DNA from: Lachnospiraceae bacterium UBA7110
GTDB lineage: Bacteria; Bacillota; Clostridia; Lachnospirales; Lachnospiraceae
Reading direction: 5' to 3'
NCBI GenBank assembly: GCA_002492295.1
Contig: DKYC01000119.1
Span: 1-13,978 of the forward strand
Length of the DNA stretch: 13,978 nt
In this document: piece by piece, positions 6,687-13,978 of the stretch
Layout: each line of letters starts with the position of its first letter
Numbering within the stretch: position 1 is the first letter of the stretch
Notes under the pieces: model-generated
The model's input: the letters and a program-made list of their open reading frames with translations, nothing else
Told to the model about the DNA's origin: nothing
Databases searched by the model: none
Position numbers and translations under genes: made by a program

Positions 6687-7805
6687 GTGGGCACTCTGGT
6701 AACAAGAAAATTTGTCAGGACACGTTCTTTGCAGGTAGGAATGATTATAGACCAGTCGATTGTAGACAGGGCAGGGAGAATATTAATCGCAAGAAATACG
6801 CCGATGGATACTTTTCACAAGGATGCGCTGCTCAAGATGGGGATTGGCGGCGTTTATATCCGTGAAGGGGAAGAGGACGAGAAAAAAGAAGAGAATGACA
6901 GCAGCAGTGTCGTGGTTTCCGCGGCAGTGCAGAAGGTAATCGAAAAAAACACCATACAGGACAGGGCAAAGGTAAATTTATCCGCGAGTGTAAAGGCGCG
7001 TGTTGCGGAAGGCATACAATATTTATATAATGATACGGAATCGGCAGGGTTTACGAGTACGACGAAGAACATCACCGACGACCTGATGAAGGCAATTAAC
7101 AGCAATGATGCGCTTGCAGTGGATATCAGCGCACTGAAGATAAGCGACGAATATACGTTTAAGCACAGTGTTGACGTTGCTACAATGGCGATGATTGTGG
7201 CAAAAAAGCATGGACTGAGTGAGGGCGACGTGTATGAAATCGGCATCTCAGGGCTTTTGCATGACGTCGGGAAATCAAAAATTCCGAATGAGATTTTGAA
7301 CAAGGCAGGAAAGCTGACGGATGATGAGTTTAAGATGATGAAGCAGCATTCTCTTTTCGGATACAGTATTTTGAAAGACAAGGATGACTTATCCAATCAA
7401 ATTAAAATGGGCGTTTTGCAGCATCATGAAAAGATGAATGCCAAAGGGTATCCTATGGGAGTAGGAGCGGACAAAATCAATGTTTTTGCACGCATCATAT
7501 CTGTCGCGGATATTTATGACGCGTTGGTGACGGAACGCCCGTACAAAAAGCCGTTTTCGCCGCGGGATGCGGTGGAGATGATTATGTCCATGACGTCGGA
7601 GCTTGATATTGATGTTATGAGAAGCTTTTTGGAGAGTGTGATTTTGTACCCGGTGGGAACGGATGTGGAGCTTAGTACGGGAGAGCTGGCAAGAGTGGTG
7701 GCGAACAATCCGAAATATGTGCTCCGGCCGAAGGTTGTAGGTATCCAGTCGGGAAACACTTACGATTTGTCGGATATCAAGAATGCGAGTATTGTTATTT
7801 TGTAA
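6687..7805 (+). CDS. HD-GYP domain protein, probable cyclic-di-GMP phosphodiesterase
   Basis: 372 residues if started at the GTG at 6687. Its purine-rich GAGAGG (6679-6684) is only two bases away, so the true start is uncertain. The frame has a stop at 6669-6671, and the next in-frame ATG (6741) would cut into the conserved N-terminal VRTRSLQVGMIIDQ segment. Residues 1-60 resemble the small N-terminal domain found on many HD-GYP proteins. Residues 61-72 are a charged linker (GEEDEKKEENDS). The catalytic HD-GYP domain spans about 155-315: H160, the LLHDVGK motif (H192, D193), H220, HHEKMNAKGYP (246-256) and D275 in SVADIYDAL. All expected metal ligands and the GYP signature are present, so it is likely an active enzyme that lowers cyclic-di-GMP. 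No partner sensor domain is fused. The short tail IKNASIVIL ends in a tandemly repeated segment. Confidence 0.9.
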   Translation: MGTLVTRKFVRTRSLQVGMIIDQSIVDRAGRILIARNTPMDTFHKDALLKMGIGGVYIREGEEDEKKEENDSSSVVVSAAVQKVIEKNTIQDRAKVNLSASVKARVAEGIQYLYNDTESAGFTSTTKNITDDLMKAINSNDALAVDISALKISDEYTFKHSVDVATMAMIVAKKHGLSEGDVYEIGISGLLHDVGKSKIPNEILNKAGKLTDDEFKMMKQHSLFGYSILKDKDDLSNQIKMGVLQHHEKMNAKGYPMGVGADKINVFARIISVADIYDALVTERPYKKPFSPRDAVEMIMSMTSELDIDVMRSFLESVILYPVGTDVELSTGELARVVANNPKYVLRPKVVGIQSGNTYDLSDIKNASIVIL

Positions 7806-7841
7806 AGTATTGTTATTTTGTAAAGGATTGTTATTTTATCA
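7788..7841 (+). repeat. Three tandem 18-bp units spanning the HD-GYP stop codon
   Basis: Unit AGTATTGTTATTTTGTAA at 7788-7805 is repeated exactly at 7806-7823 and with three changes at 7824-7841. The unit length is a multiple of three and ends in TAA, so the frame reads SIVIL-stop, SIVIL-stop, RIVIL. Only the first copy is coding; the others fill most of the 57-base gap before hydE. No hairpin is formed, so it is not a terminator. The likely origin is slippage. Confidence 0.85.
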
Positions 7842-7862
7842 AAGCAGGAATGTGAAAGCTGC

Positions 7863-8930
7863 ATGGTGGTTTGTGTGGGACATATGTTAAAGGAGATTGT
7901 TGACAGATTGGAATCCGGAGGCGGACTGTCAAAGGATGCGCTTTCGTTATTGCTTTTAAGCGATGATTTGGAAGAAACGGATTATTTAAAAGAACGCGCA
8001 AGACGTATGGCTGACAGTATCTACGGAACGGACATCTATATACGGGGTCTGATTGAATTTACAAGCTATTGTAAAAACAACTGTTTTTACTGCGGCATCC
8101 GGTGTGGAAATCAGAAAGCGCAGCGCTATCGGCTGACGAAAGCGCAGATTATGGAATGCTGCGGGGACGGTTATGAACTTGGGTTTAGGACTTTTGTTCT
8201 ACAAGGCGGTGAGGATGAATTTTTTACCGAAAATAAGGTTTGCGAACTGGTTTATGATATAAAATCAAAATTTGGTGACTGTGCAGTAACATTGTCAATC
8301 GGTGAGAAGAGCCGTGCGCAGTATCAGGCGTATTTTGACGCGGGCGCGGACCGGTATCTGCTGCGTCATGAGACGGCAAATGAGGAACATTACAGGAAAC
8401 TTCATCCAAAAGAAATGCATTTGGAAAACAGAAAACGGTGTCTGTATGATTTAAAGGAAATCGGATATCAGGTAGGGGCGGGCTTTATGGTAGGCTCGCC
8501 ATTTCAAACGTCTGATACTATTTATGAGGATTTGCGGTTTATCAGGGAACTGGAACCGCATATGGTCGGAATCGGACCTTTTATCCCGCATAAGGATACG
8601 CCGTTTGCCGGCGGGCGTGCAGGGACGCTGGAAATGACACTGCGGCTTATAAGTATTATACGGCTCATGAATCCGCGTGTGCTTTTGCCTGCGACGACAG
8701 CGCTTGGGACGATTCACCCTATGGGACGTGAGCTTGGAATCAAGGCGGGGGCAAATGTCGTGATGCCCAATCTTTCCCCAGTGGAGGTGCGGGAAAAGTA
8801 TCAGCTTTATAATCATAAGCTCTGCATGGGTGATGAGGCGGCTGAAAGCGTCCAGAATCTGAAAGGGCGAATGACAGATATCGGATATCAGATTGTTGTG
8901 GACAAAGGGGATTTTAGGAGGGAGGATTAA
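7863..8930 (+). CDS. hydE: [FeFe]-hydrogenase H-cluster maturase HydE (radical SAM)
   Basis: 355 residues from the ATG at 7863; an ATG at 7884 (MLKEIVDRLESG) is equally plausible because neither has a strong ribosome binding site. HydE is a radical S-adenosylmethionine enzyme that helps make the diiron subcluster of [FeFe]-hydrogenase in the cytoplasm. The radical SAM cluster motif C-x3-C-x2-C is C70-KNN-C74-FY-C77, preceded by GLIEFTSY. Further family marks are FVLQGGEDEFF, RHETANEEHYRKLHP, QVGAGFMVGSPFQT, GIGPFIPHKDTPF and LPATTALGTI. The C-terminal cysteine set that binds an extra cluster in Thermotoga HydE is absent; this is known to be poorly conserved. It is followed by hydG after one base and then hydF, so the three are surely one operon. 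Transcription may come from before the HD-GYP gene or from a promoter inside the AT-rich repeat. Confidence 0.95.
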   Translation: MVVCVGHMLKEIVDRLESGGGLSKDALSLLLLSDDLEETDYLKERARRMADSIYGTDIYIRGLIEFTSYCKNNCFYCGIRCGNQKAQRYRLTKAQIMECCGDGYELGFRTFVLQGGEDEFFTENKVCELVYDIKSKFGDCAVTLSIGEKSRAQYQAYFDAGADRYLLRHETANEEHYRKLHPKEMHLENRKRCLYDLKEIGYQVGAGFMVGSPFQTSDTIYEDLRFIRELEPHMVGIGPFIPHKDTPFAGGRAGTLEMTLRLISIIRLMNPRVLLPATTALGTIHPMGRELGIKAGANVVMPNLSPVEVREKYQLYNHKLCMGDEAAESVQNLKGRMTDIGYQIVVDKGDFRRED

Positions 8931-8931
8931 G

Positions 8932-10350
8932 ATGTACAACGTAAATTCATTGAAAGCAGAAGAATTTATTGCCGATGAAGAAATCAAGGAAACATTGGCG
9001 TATGCGGATGAAAATTGTGGCAATATGGAGCTTGTGGACGCAATTATTGGGAAAGCAAGGCAGAGAAAGGGGCTAAACCACAGGGAAGCGTCGGTACTGC
9101 TTGCGTGCCAGAATGAGGAGAAAATCCAGGAAATATATGCGCTTGCAAACCAGATTAAAAATGATTTTTACGGTAACCGCATCGTCATTTTTGCACCGCT
9201 GTATCTTTCCAATTACTGCGTAAACGGCTGTCTATATTGTCCGTACCATCTGAAAAATAAGCATATTGCACGCAGGAAACTGACCCAGGAGGAGATTGTA
9301 AAGGAAGTCACGGCGCTACAGGATATGGGGCATAAGCGTCTTGCAATCGAGGCAGGCGAAGACCCTGTAAATAACCCGATTGAGTATATTTTGGAGTGTA
9401 TTCGGACGATTTACGGCATCAGGCACAAAAACGGTGCAATCCGGCGTGTCAATGTCAATATTGCGGCGACAACAGTGGAAAATTACAGAAAGCTTCATGA
9501 TGCCGGAATCGGCACGTATATTCTTTTTCAGGAAACATATCATAAGGAGAGCTATGAAAGACTGCATCCGACAGGTCCGAAGCATGATTACGCATATCAT
9601 ACGGAGGCGATGGACCGGGCGATGGAGGGCGGCATTGATGATGTCGGACTCGGCGTTTTGTTTGGTTTGGAGCTGTACCGCTATGAGTTTGCGGGACTTT
9701 TGATGCATGCGGAGCACCTTGAGGCGGTACACGGCGTCGGACCGCATACTATCAGCGTTCCCCGTGTGAAACCTGCGGATGACATTAATCCGGATGATTT
9801 TGACAATGGAATCAGTGATGATACTTTTGCAAAAATATGCGCACTCATACGTATCAGTGTGCCCTATACGGGAATGATTATTTCCACAAGGGAAAGTCAG
9901 CAATTACGTGAGAAGGTGCTGCCGCTTGGCGTATCGCAGATCAGCGGGGCGTCGCGCACAAGCGTGGGCGGTTATGCGGAGCCTGAAAAAGACAACAGTA
10001 CAAGCGAGCAGTTTGACGTGAGCGACAGGCGCAGTCTTGACGAGGTGATAAACTGGCTGATAAGGCTTGGTTATATTCCAAGCTTTTGCACGGCGTGCTA
10101 CCGTGAGGGAAGAACAGGCGACCGGTTTATGACGCTTTGTAAAAATATGCAGATTTTAAACTGTTGTCATCCGAATGCGCTGATGACATTAAAGGAATAT
10201 CTTGAGGATTATGCAAGTGAGGATACGAAAAAGCTTGGCACGGGGCTGATTGAAACAGAGCTTGAAAAGATACCGAATCCAAAGGTACGGGAGCGGGCGG
10301 CACAATATATCCATGACATTGAAGGCGGAGCACGGGATTTCCGGTTTTAA
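8932..10350 (+). CDS. hydG: [FeFe]-hydrogenase H-cluster maturase HydG (radical SAM tyrosine lyase)
   Basis: 472 residues from the ATG at 8932, one base after the hydE stop; the ribosome binding site GGAGGGAGG lies inside the end of hydE, so translation is coupled. HydG splits tyrosine to p-cresol and dehydroglycine and turns the latter into the CO and CN ligands of the H-cluster. The SAM-cluster cysteines are C96, C100 and C103 (NYCVNGCLYCPYH). The C-terminal cluster that hosts the Fe(CO)2(CN) synthon uses C386, C389 and C412 in FCTACYREGRTGDRFM and NCC, with the expected CX2CX22C spacing. Other family marks are AIEAGEDPVNNPIEY, FQETYHKESYERLHP, GPHTISVPR and SGASRTSVGGY. Both cluster sites are complete, and the length is the family norm. 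The longer frame from 8893 overlaps hydE and is not the true start. Confidence 0.97.
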   Translation: MYNVNSLKAEEFIADEEIKETLAYADENCGNMELVDAIIGKARQRKGLNHREASVLLACQNEEKIQEIYALANQIKNDFYGNRIVIFAPLYLSNYCVNGCLYCPYHLKNKHIARRKLTQEEIVKEVTALQDMGHKRLAIEAGEDPVNNPIEYILECIRTIYGIRHKNGAIRRVNVNIAATTVENYRKLHDAGIGTYILFQETYHKESYERLHPTGPKHDYAYHTEAMDRAMEGGIDDVGLGVLFGLELYRYEFAGLLMHAEHLEAVHGVGPHTISVPRVKPADDINPDDFDNGISDDTFAKICALIRISVPYTGMIISTRESQQLREKVLPLGVSQISGASRTSVGGYAEPEKDNSTSEQFDVSDRRSLDEVINWLIRLGYIPSFCTACYREGRTGDRFMTLCKNMQILNCCHPNALMTLKEYLEDYASEDTKKLGTGLIETELEKIPNPKVRERAAQYIHDIEGGARDFRF

Positions 10351-10379
10351 CGCAAATGGAACCGGAATGGAGGAATATG

Positions 10380-11585
10380 ATGGGAAACCTGAATGAAACG
10401 CCGGGCAGTGTGCGCCTGCATATCGGCATTTTTGGAAAAACAAATAGCGGAAAGTCCTCGTTTGTGAATGCCTTTACGGGGCAGCAGGTATCCATTGCGT
10501 CAGATGTGGCGGGAACGACAACAGATCCTGTGAGCAAGCCGATGGAAATTCATCCGCTTGGCGCGTGTGTCATTATCGACACGGCAGGTTTTGATGATGA
10601 CAGTGTTTTGGGCAAAAGCAGGGTGGAGAAGACAAGACTTGCCGCTGAAAAAAGTGACATTGGTGTCATAATTTTTGACAGTCCGGATATGGACAAGGAA
10701 CTGGAATGGGTTCGGTTTTTCCGGGAAAAGAATACGCCTGTGCTTGCCGTTGTCACGAAATCGGACAGCAGGGAACCGGAAGTACTGCGGCAGATTTGCA
10801 GCGAAGCTAATAAAAGGGCAGGTATCCTGCCCGTCATTGTCAGTGCGGTGACGGGCGAGGGTATGGACAAGGTAAGGGAGGGGCTTGCGCGTCTTGTTCC
10901 GGAGGATTTTGATGCGCGCCTGATTACGGGAACGCTTGTCGGTGAGGATGATGTGGTTCTGCTTGTGATGCCGCAGGACATTCAGGCGCCGAAGGGAAGG
11001 CTGATTTTGCCGCAGGTCCAGACAATCAGGGAGTTATTGGATAAAAAATGTATTGTAGTGAGCGTTACTGCCGATAAAATAACGGAGGGATTAAGGCGTC
11101 TTGCCAATCCGCCGAAATTGATAATTACGGACTCCCAGGTGTTTCGCACTGTGTATGAAAAGAAGCCCAAGGAGAGTATGCTGACCTCCTTTTCCGTGCT
11201 TTTTGCCGCGTATAAGGGCGATTTGCCTTATTATATGGAGGGGGCAAAGGCGATTGACGCGCTCACGGGGGACTCAAGGGTACTGATTGCGGAATGCTGC
11301 ACACACGCGCCGCTTTCGGAGGATATCGGGCGTGTTAAAATTCCGCGTATGCTAAAAAAGCGTTTGGGACAGGGACTGGAAGTCGTGCATAAGAGCGGGA
11401 CGGATTTTCCGGCGGATTTGTCCGGATACGATTTGGTGATTCAGTGCGGTGCCTGTATGTTTAACAGAAAATACGTTCTATCGAGAGTGGAGCGGGCAAG
11501 GGTACAGGGTATACCGATGACAAATTACGGCGTGACGATTGCGCATCTGACGGGAATACTGGATAAGGTTGCAGTACCACAGTAA
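10380..11585 (+). CDS. hydF: [FeFe]-hydrogenase maturation GTPase HydF
   Basis: 401 residues from the ATG at 10380, which has GGAGG (10369-10373) six bases upstream; the adjacent ATG at 10377 would be too close. HydF is the scaffold that receives the diiron unit from HydE/HydG and loads it into apo-hydrogenase. The N-terminal GTPase has the P-loop GKTNSGKSS (19-27), the switch-like AGTTTDP, DTAG (67-70), TKSD (126-129) and SAVTGEG. After a dimerisation region, the iron-sulphur site shows CTH (C307, H309) and CGAC (C356, C359). The residue before this last pair is Gln355 where the textbook motif is HCxxC. The end RARVQGIPMTNYGVTIAHL is typical. It follows hydG with a 29-base gap and closes the hydEGF operon. 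No hydrogenase gene and no TM1266-type regulator gene is adjacent. Confidence 0.96.
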   Translation: MGNLNETPGSVRLHIGIFGKTNSGKSSFVNAFTGQQVSIASDVAGTTTDPVSKPMEIHPLGACVIIDTAGFDDDSVLGKSRVEKTRLAAEKSDIGVIIFDSPDMDKELEWVRFFREKNTPVLAVVTKSDSREPEVLRQICSEANKRAGILPVIVSAVTGEGMDKVREGLARLVPEDFDARLITGTLVGEDDVVLLVMPQDIQAPKGRLILPQVQTIRELLDKKCIVVSVTADKITEGLRRLANPPKLIITDSQVFRTVYEKKPKESMLTSFSVLFAAYKGDLPYYMEGAKAIDALTGDSRVLIAECCTHAPLSEDIGRVKIPRMLKKRLGQGLEVVHKSGTDFPADLSGYDLVIQCGACMFNRKYVLSRVERARVQGIPMTNYGVTIAHLTGILDKVAVPQ

Positions 11586-11602
11586 CGGTTCCGTTTAGGA
11601 CT

Positions 11603-11644
11603 TTGTACTTTTTGCTTGTACATCTGTTTTTCCTGTGCTATAAT
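11603..11644 (+). promoter_or_regulatory. Extended -10 promoter of the GntR-clpC operon with duplicated TTGTAC
   Basis: TTGTAC (11616-11621), a 17-base spacer and TATAAT (11639-11644) preceded by TGC make a strong sigma-A-type promoter with an extended -10. A second TTGTAC lies 13 bases upstream (11603-11608). The pair might be part of an operator for the repressor encoded next. No hairpin terminator for the hydEGF transcript is seen in the 99-base gap, so read-through from hydF is possible. Confidence 0.75.
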
Positions 11645-11684
11645 TCGTATAACAACCGATAAAAGGAAAGGAGCGTGAGGACAG

Positions 11685-12065
11685 ATGTATATAGAAATTG
11701 ATTTTAACAGTGATGAGGCATTGTACTTACAGCTTCGTAACCAGATTATAATCGGAATTGCGACATCCCAGTTTCAGGAGGGGGATGCGCTTCCTTCGGT
11801 GAGGCAGCTTGCGGATACAATCGGAATCAATATGCATACAGTCAACAAGGCGTATTCTGTGTTAAAGCAGGAGGGATTTGTCAAGGTGGACCGCAGAAAA
11901 GGTGCAGTGATTGCCGTGGATATTGATAAAATGCAGGCGCTTGAGGAGCTGAAGCGGCAGATGCAGGTGATTTTGGCAAAGAGCAGCTGCAAGAGGATTT
12001 CGCGCAGCGAGGTGCATGCACTGATTGATGAAATATATGAGGATTATGAGAAGTTAGAGCAGTGA
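11685..12065 (+). CDS. GntR-family transcriptional regulator, YtrA subfamily
   Basis: 126 residues. The N-terminal winged helix-turn-helix covers about 5-77: YLQLRNQIIIGIATSQFQEGDALPSVRQLADTIGINMHTVNKAYSVLKQEGFV, then VDRRKGAVI as the wing. The remainder is only about 50 residues with a helical RQMQVILAKSS and ALIDEIYEDYEKLEQ. Lack of a large effector domain and this length are the hallmarks of the YtrA subgroup, whose members usually repress their own operon, often one with ABC transporter genes. Here the partner is clpC, 18 bases downstream, instead of a transporter, so this protein is a candidate repressor of clpC. A purine-rich AAAGGAG lies upstream of the start. The strong promoter before it would serve both genes. 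Effector unknown. Confidence 0.9.
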   Translation: MYIEIDFNSDEALYLQLRNQIIIGIATSQFQEGDALPSVRQLADTIGINMHTVNKAYSVLKQEGFVKVDRRKGAVIAVDIDKMQALEELKRQMQVILAKSSCKRISRSEVHALIDEIYEDYEKLEQ

Positions 12066-12083
12066 AAGGAGTAAAGGATAGAA

Positions 12084-13978
12084 ATGCAGCAGTATACGGA
12101 TAAGGCGAAGGTCGCTTTGCAGAAGGCTGCAAAGACGGCAAGGGATTTGCGCCAGAGTTATATCGGAAGTGAGCATATTCTTGTGGGGCTTGTCAGGGAA
12201 AAGACGGGTGTTGCGGCGAGGGTGCTTGCGGACAACGGTGTTGATGATGTGCAGTTAATCAGTATGATTAAGGAGCTGATTGCACCGGAAGGAAATGTTG
12301 CAACGATGGAACGGGACGGCTATTCGCCGCGTGCCGCGAAAATACTGGAGGAAAGCCACAGGCTGGCACATAAATATAAAAGCCAGCTTACGGGTACGGA
12401 GCATATTCTTTTAGCCATTTTAAGGGAAGGGGAAAATGTAGGCTTAAGGCTTTTGAATACAATCGGCATTAACGTGCAGAAGCTTTATATGGATACGCTG
12501 ATTGCGATGGGCGAGGATATTAACCAGCATAAGGATGATTTGAGCAAAAGGAAGAAGAAAAGGGACGGCGTTACGCAGACTTTGAACCAGTACAGCAGGG
12601 ATTTGACGCAGCTTGCAAAAGATGGAAGACTGGATCCCGTGATTGGCAGGGAAACGGAGATTTTGCGCGTGGTGCAGATTCTTTCGAGGCGCACGAAAAA
12701 TAACCCCTGTCTGATTGGCGAGCCGGGCGTCGGAAAGACCGCGATTGCAGAGGGACTCGCGCTTAAGATTGTAAATGGCGATGTGCCGGATACCGTGAAA
12801 AACAAGCGTGTTGTGACGCTGGATCTTGCAGGAATGGTTGCAGGATCGAAATACCGCGGCGAGTTTGAGGAGCGTATCAAAAGGGTAATCAAAGAGGTTA
12901 TTGACGCGGGCAATATTTACCTGTTTTTGGATGAAATCCACACGCTGATTGGGGCGGGCGGCGCTGAGGGAGCGATTGACGCGTCCAATATTTTAAAGCC
13001 GTCGCTTTCAAGGGGTGAAATCCAGCTGATTGGCGCAACGACAGTTGCCGAATACCGTAAATATATTGAAAAGGATGCTGCGCTGGAGCGTAGGTTTCAG
13101 CCTGTCATGGTGGAGGAACCGACGGAAAGCGAGGCAGTGGAAATTCTTGAGGGCATTGCCTATAAGTACGAGGAGCACCATCAGGTGACGATTACGCATG
13201 AGGCACTTGAGGCTGCCGTAAAGCTTTCCGACCGTTATATCAATGACAGAAACCTGCCTGATAAGGCGATTGATCTGATTGATGAGGCATCGGCGGCAAT
13301 TAAGCTTAAAAACATGCATCTGCCTGACAATTTTAAAGAGATGACGGAGCAGATTAAGCGGTTTGATTTGCAGATAGAGCGCTCCATCCGGATGGAGGCA
13401 TATACGCAGGCGGCGGAGCTTCGGCAGAAGCAGGATGAACTGATAAAAAAATATGATAAGGCATACAGCAGATATGAGAAAACGCAGACAGAGAAAAATC
13501 TTGTGGTAACGGAAAACGATATCGCGGAGGTTGTTGCAAACTGGACAAAGATACCTGTTAAAAAATTAACGCAAAAAGAGAGCGAGCGGCTTTTGAAGCT
13601 GGAAAGCATTCTGCATAAGCGCGTGATTGGGCAGGATGAGGCAGTAACGGCAGTCGCGCAGACAATGAAGCGCGGGCGCGTAGGGCTTCAGGACCCGAAC
13701 CGTCCGATTGGCTCTTTCCTGTTTTTAGGTCCTACAGGTGTCGGAAAAACTGAGCTTTCCAAGGCGCTTGCGGAGGCAATGTTCGGTTCCGAAAATGCTT
13801 TAATCCGCGTTGATATGTCGGAGTACATGGAATCGCATTCTGTATCGAAAATGGTCGGATCGCCTCCGGGATACGTCGGCTTTGAGGAGGGAGGACAGCT
13901 TAGCGAGAAGGTGCGCCGGAACCCATATTCAGTTGTGCTATTTGACGAGATTGAAAAAGCGCATCCTGATGTATTCAA
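12084..13978 (+). CDS. clpC: ClpC-type Hsp100 AAA+ unfoldase (cut by right edge)
   Basis: 631 residues are visible and the frame continues past the window; full proteins are around 810-820 residues. It unfolds proteins and feeds them to ClpP, and also acts in protein quality control. The N-domain (1-140) has the two Clp_N repeats (SYIGSEHILVGLVRE and QLTGTEHILLAILRE). AAA-1 has Walker A GEPGVGKT (212-219), Walker B LFLDE (280-284) and the ALERRF arginine finger region (334-338). The middle domain is short (about 405-480, coiled coil), which favours ClpC over ClpB. AAA-2 has Walker A GPTGVGKT (549-556) and Walker B VVLFDE (617-622). The ClpP-binding loop would lie beyond the window. The gene starts with a modest AAAGGA site 18 bases after the GntR stop codon. 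CtsR, McsA and McsB genes, the usual partners in Bacillus, are absent on the visible side. Confidence 0.95.
   Translation, partial: MQQYTDKAKVALQKAAKTARDLRQSYIGSEHILVGLVREKTGVAARVLADNGVDDVQLISMIKELIAPEGNVATMERDGYSPRAAKILEESHRLAHKYKSQLTGTEHILLAILREGENVGLRLLNTIGINVQKLYMDTLIAMGEDINQHKDDLSKRKKKRDGVTQTLNQYSRDLTQLAKDGRLDPVIGRETEILRVVQILSRRTKNNPCLIGEPGVGKTAIAEGLALKIVNGDVPDTVKNKRVVTLDLAGMVAGSKYRGEFEERIKRVIKEVIDAGNIYLFLDEIHTLIGAGGAEGAIDASNILKPSLSRGEIQLIGATTVAEYRKYIEKDAALERRFQPVMVEEPTESEAVEILEGIAYKYEEHHQVTITHEALEAAVKLSDRYINDRNLPDKAIDLIDEASAAIKLKNMHLPDNFKEMTEQIKRFDLQIERSIRMEAYTQAAELRQKQDELIKKYDKAYSRYEKTQTEKNLVVTENDIAEVVANWTKIPVKKLTQKESERLLKLESILHKRVIGQDEAVTAVAQTMKRGRVGLQDPNRPIGSFLFLGPTGVGKTELSKALAEAMFGSENALIRVDMSEYMESHSVSKMVGSPPGYVGFEEGGQLSEKVRRNPYSVVLFDEIEKAHPDVF

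Noticed and set aside
11586..11684. Intrinsic terminator for the hydEGF operon.
   Set aside because: T-runs occur, but no GC-rich inverted repeat precedes them.
12444..13978. Several minus-strand frames opposite clpC.
   Set aside because: The plus strand encodes an uninterrupted, fully recognisable ClpC; the opposite frames show no protein family traits.

Overview
The window looks like chromosomal DNA of an anaerobic, motile, spirochaete-unlike low-to-mid GC Firmicute, most probably a Lachnospiraceae-type Clostridium relative. This is inferred from the strong AGGAGG-type ribosome binding sites, the protein styles (dCache chemoreceptor, AraC/GyrI regulator, YtrA-type GntR) and the [FeFe]-hydrogenase maturation genes. 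No taxonomic marker gene is present. There are ten recognisable protein genes, the first and last cut by the window edges. I see no rRNA, tRNA, insertion sequence, phage gene or CRISPR array, and no gene-free stretch over 300 bases.

Region 1 (1-4157): a partial AraC-family regulator reads leftward from its own promoter. Divergently, a two-gene operon encodes an exported sugar-type substrate-binding lipoprotein and an 832-residue methyl-accepting chemotaxis protein. The receptor's extracellular dCache domain appears to be split by a roughly 150-residue module that reads like a CBM4/9 carbohydrate-binding jelly roll. With the adjacent orphan binding protein this suggests a glycan- or sugar-sensing chemotaxis unit, and it is the most unusual item here.

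Region 2 (4159-6544): an AraC regulator with a GyrI-like effector-binding domain, followed by a MATE efflux pump. The promoter element before this regulator is a near copy (29 of 31 bases) of the one before the binding-protein/chemoreceptor operon, so the two units may be co-regulated, or the 3.6-kb cassette between the copies may have arisen by insertion or duplication. The ribosome binding site of the MATE gene lies in the 3' arm of a perfect 14-bp hairpin. A 23-codon leader frame that starts directly after the regulator's stop codon runs into the 5' arm, which is the layout expected for attenuation or coupled translation.

Region 3 (6545-11585): an HD-GYP phosphodiesterase whose last codons and stop codon are repeated three times in tandem, then hydE, hydG and hydF. 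These three genes build and deliver the 2Fe subcluster of the [FeFe]-hydrogenase H-cluster. No hydrogenase structural gene is in view.

Region 4 (11586-13978): a clear extended -10 promoter drives a YtrA-family GntR repressor and a ClpC-type Hsp100 ATPase, cut by the right edge. ClpC is paired here with a GntR regulator instead of the ctsR-mcsA-mcsB set common in other Firmicutes.
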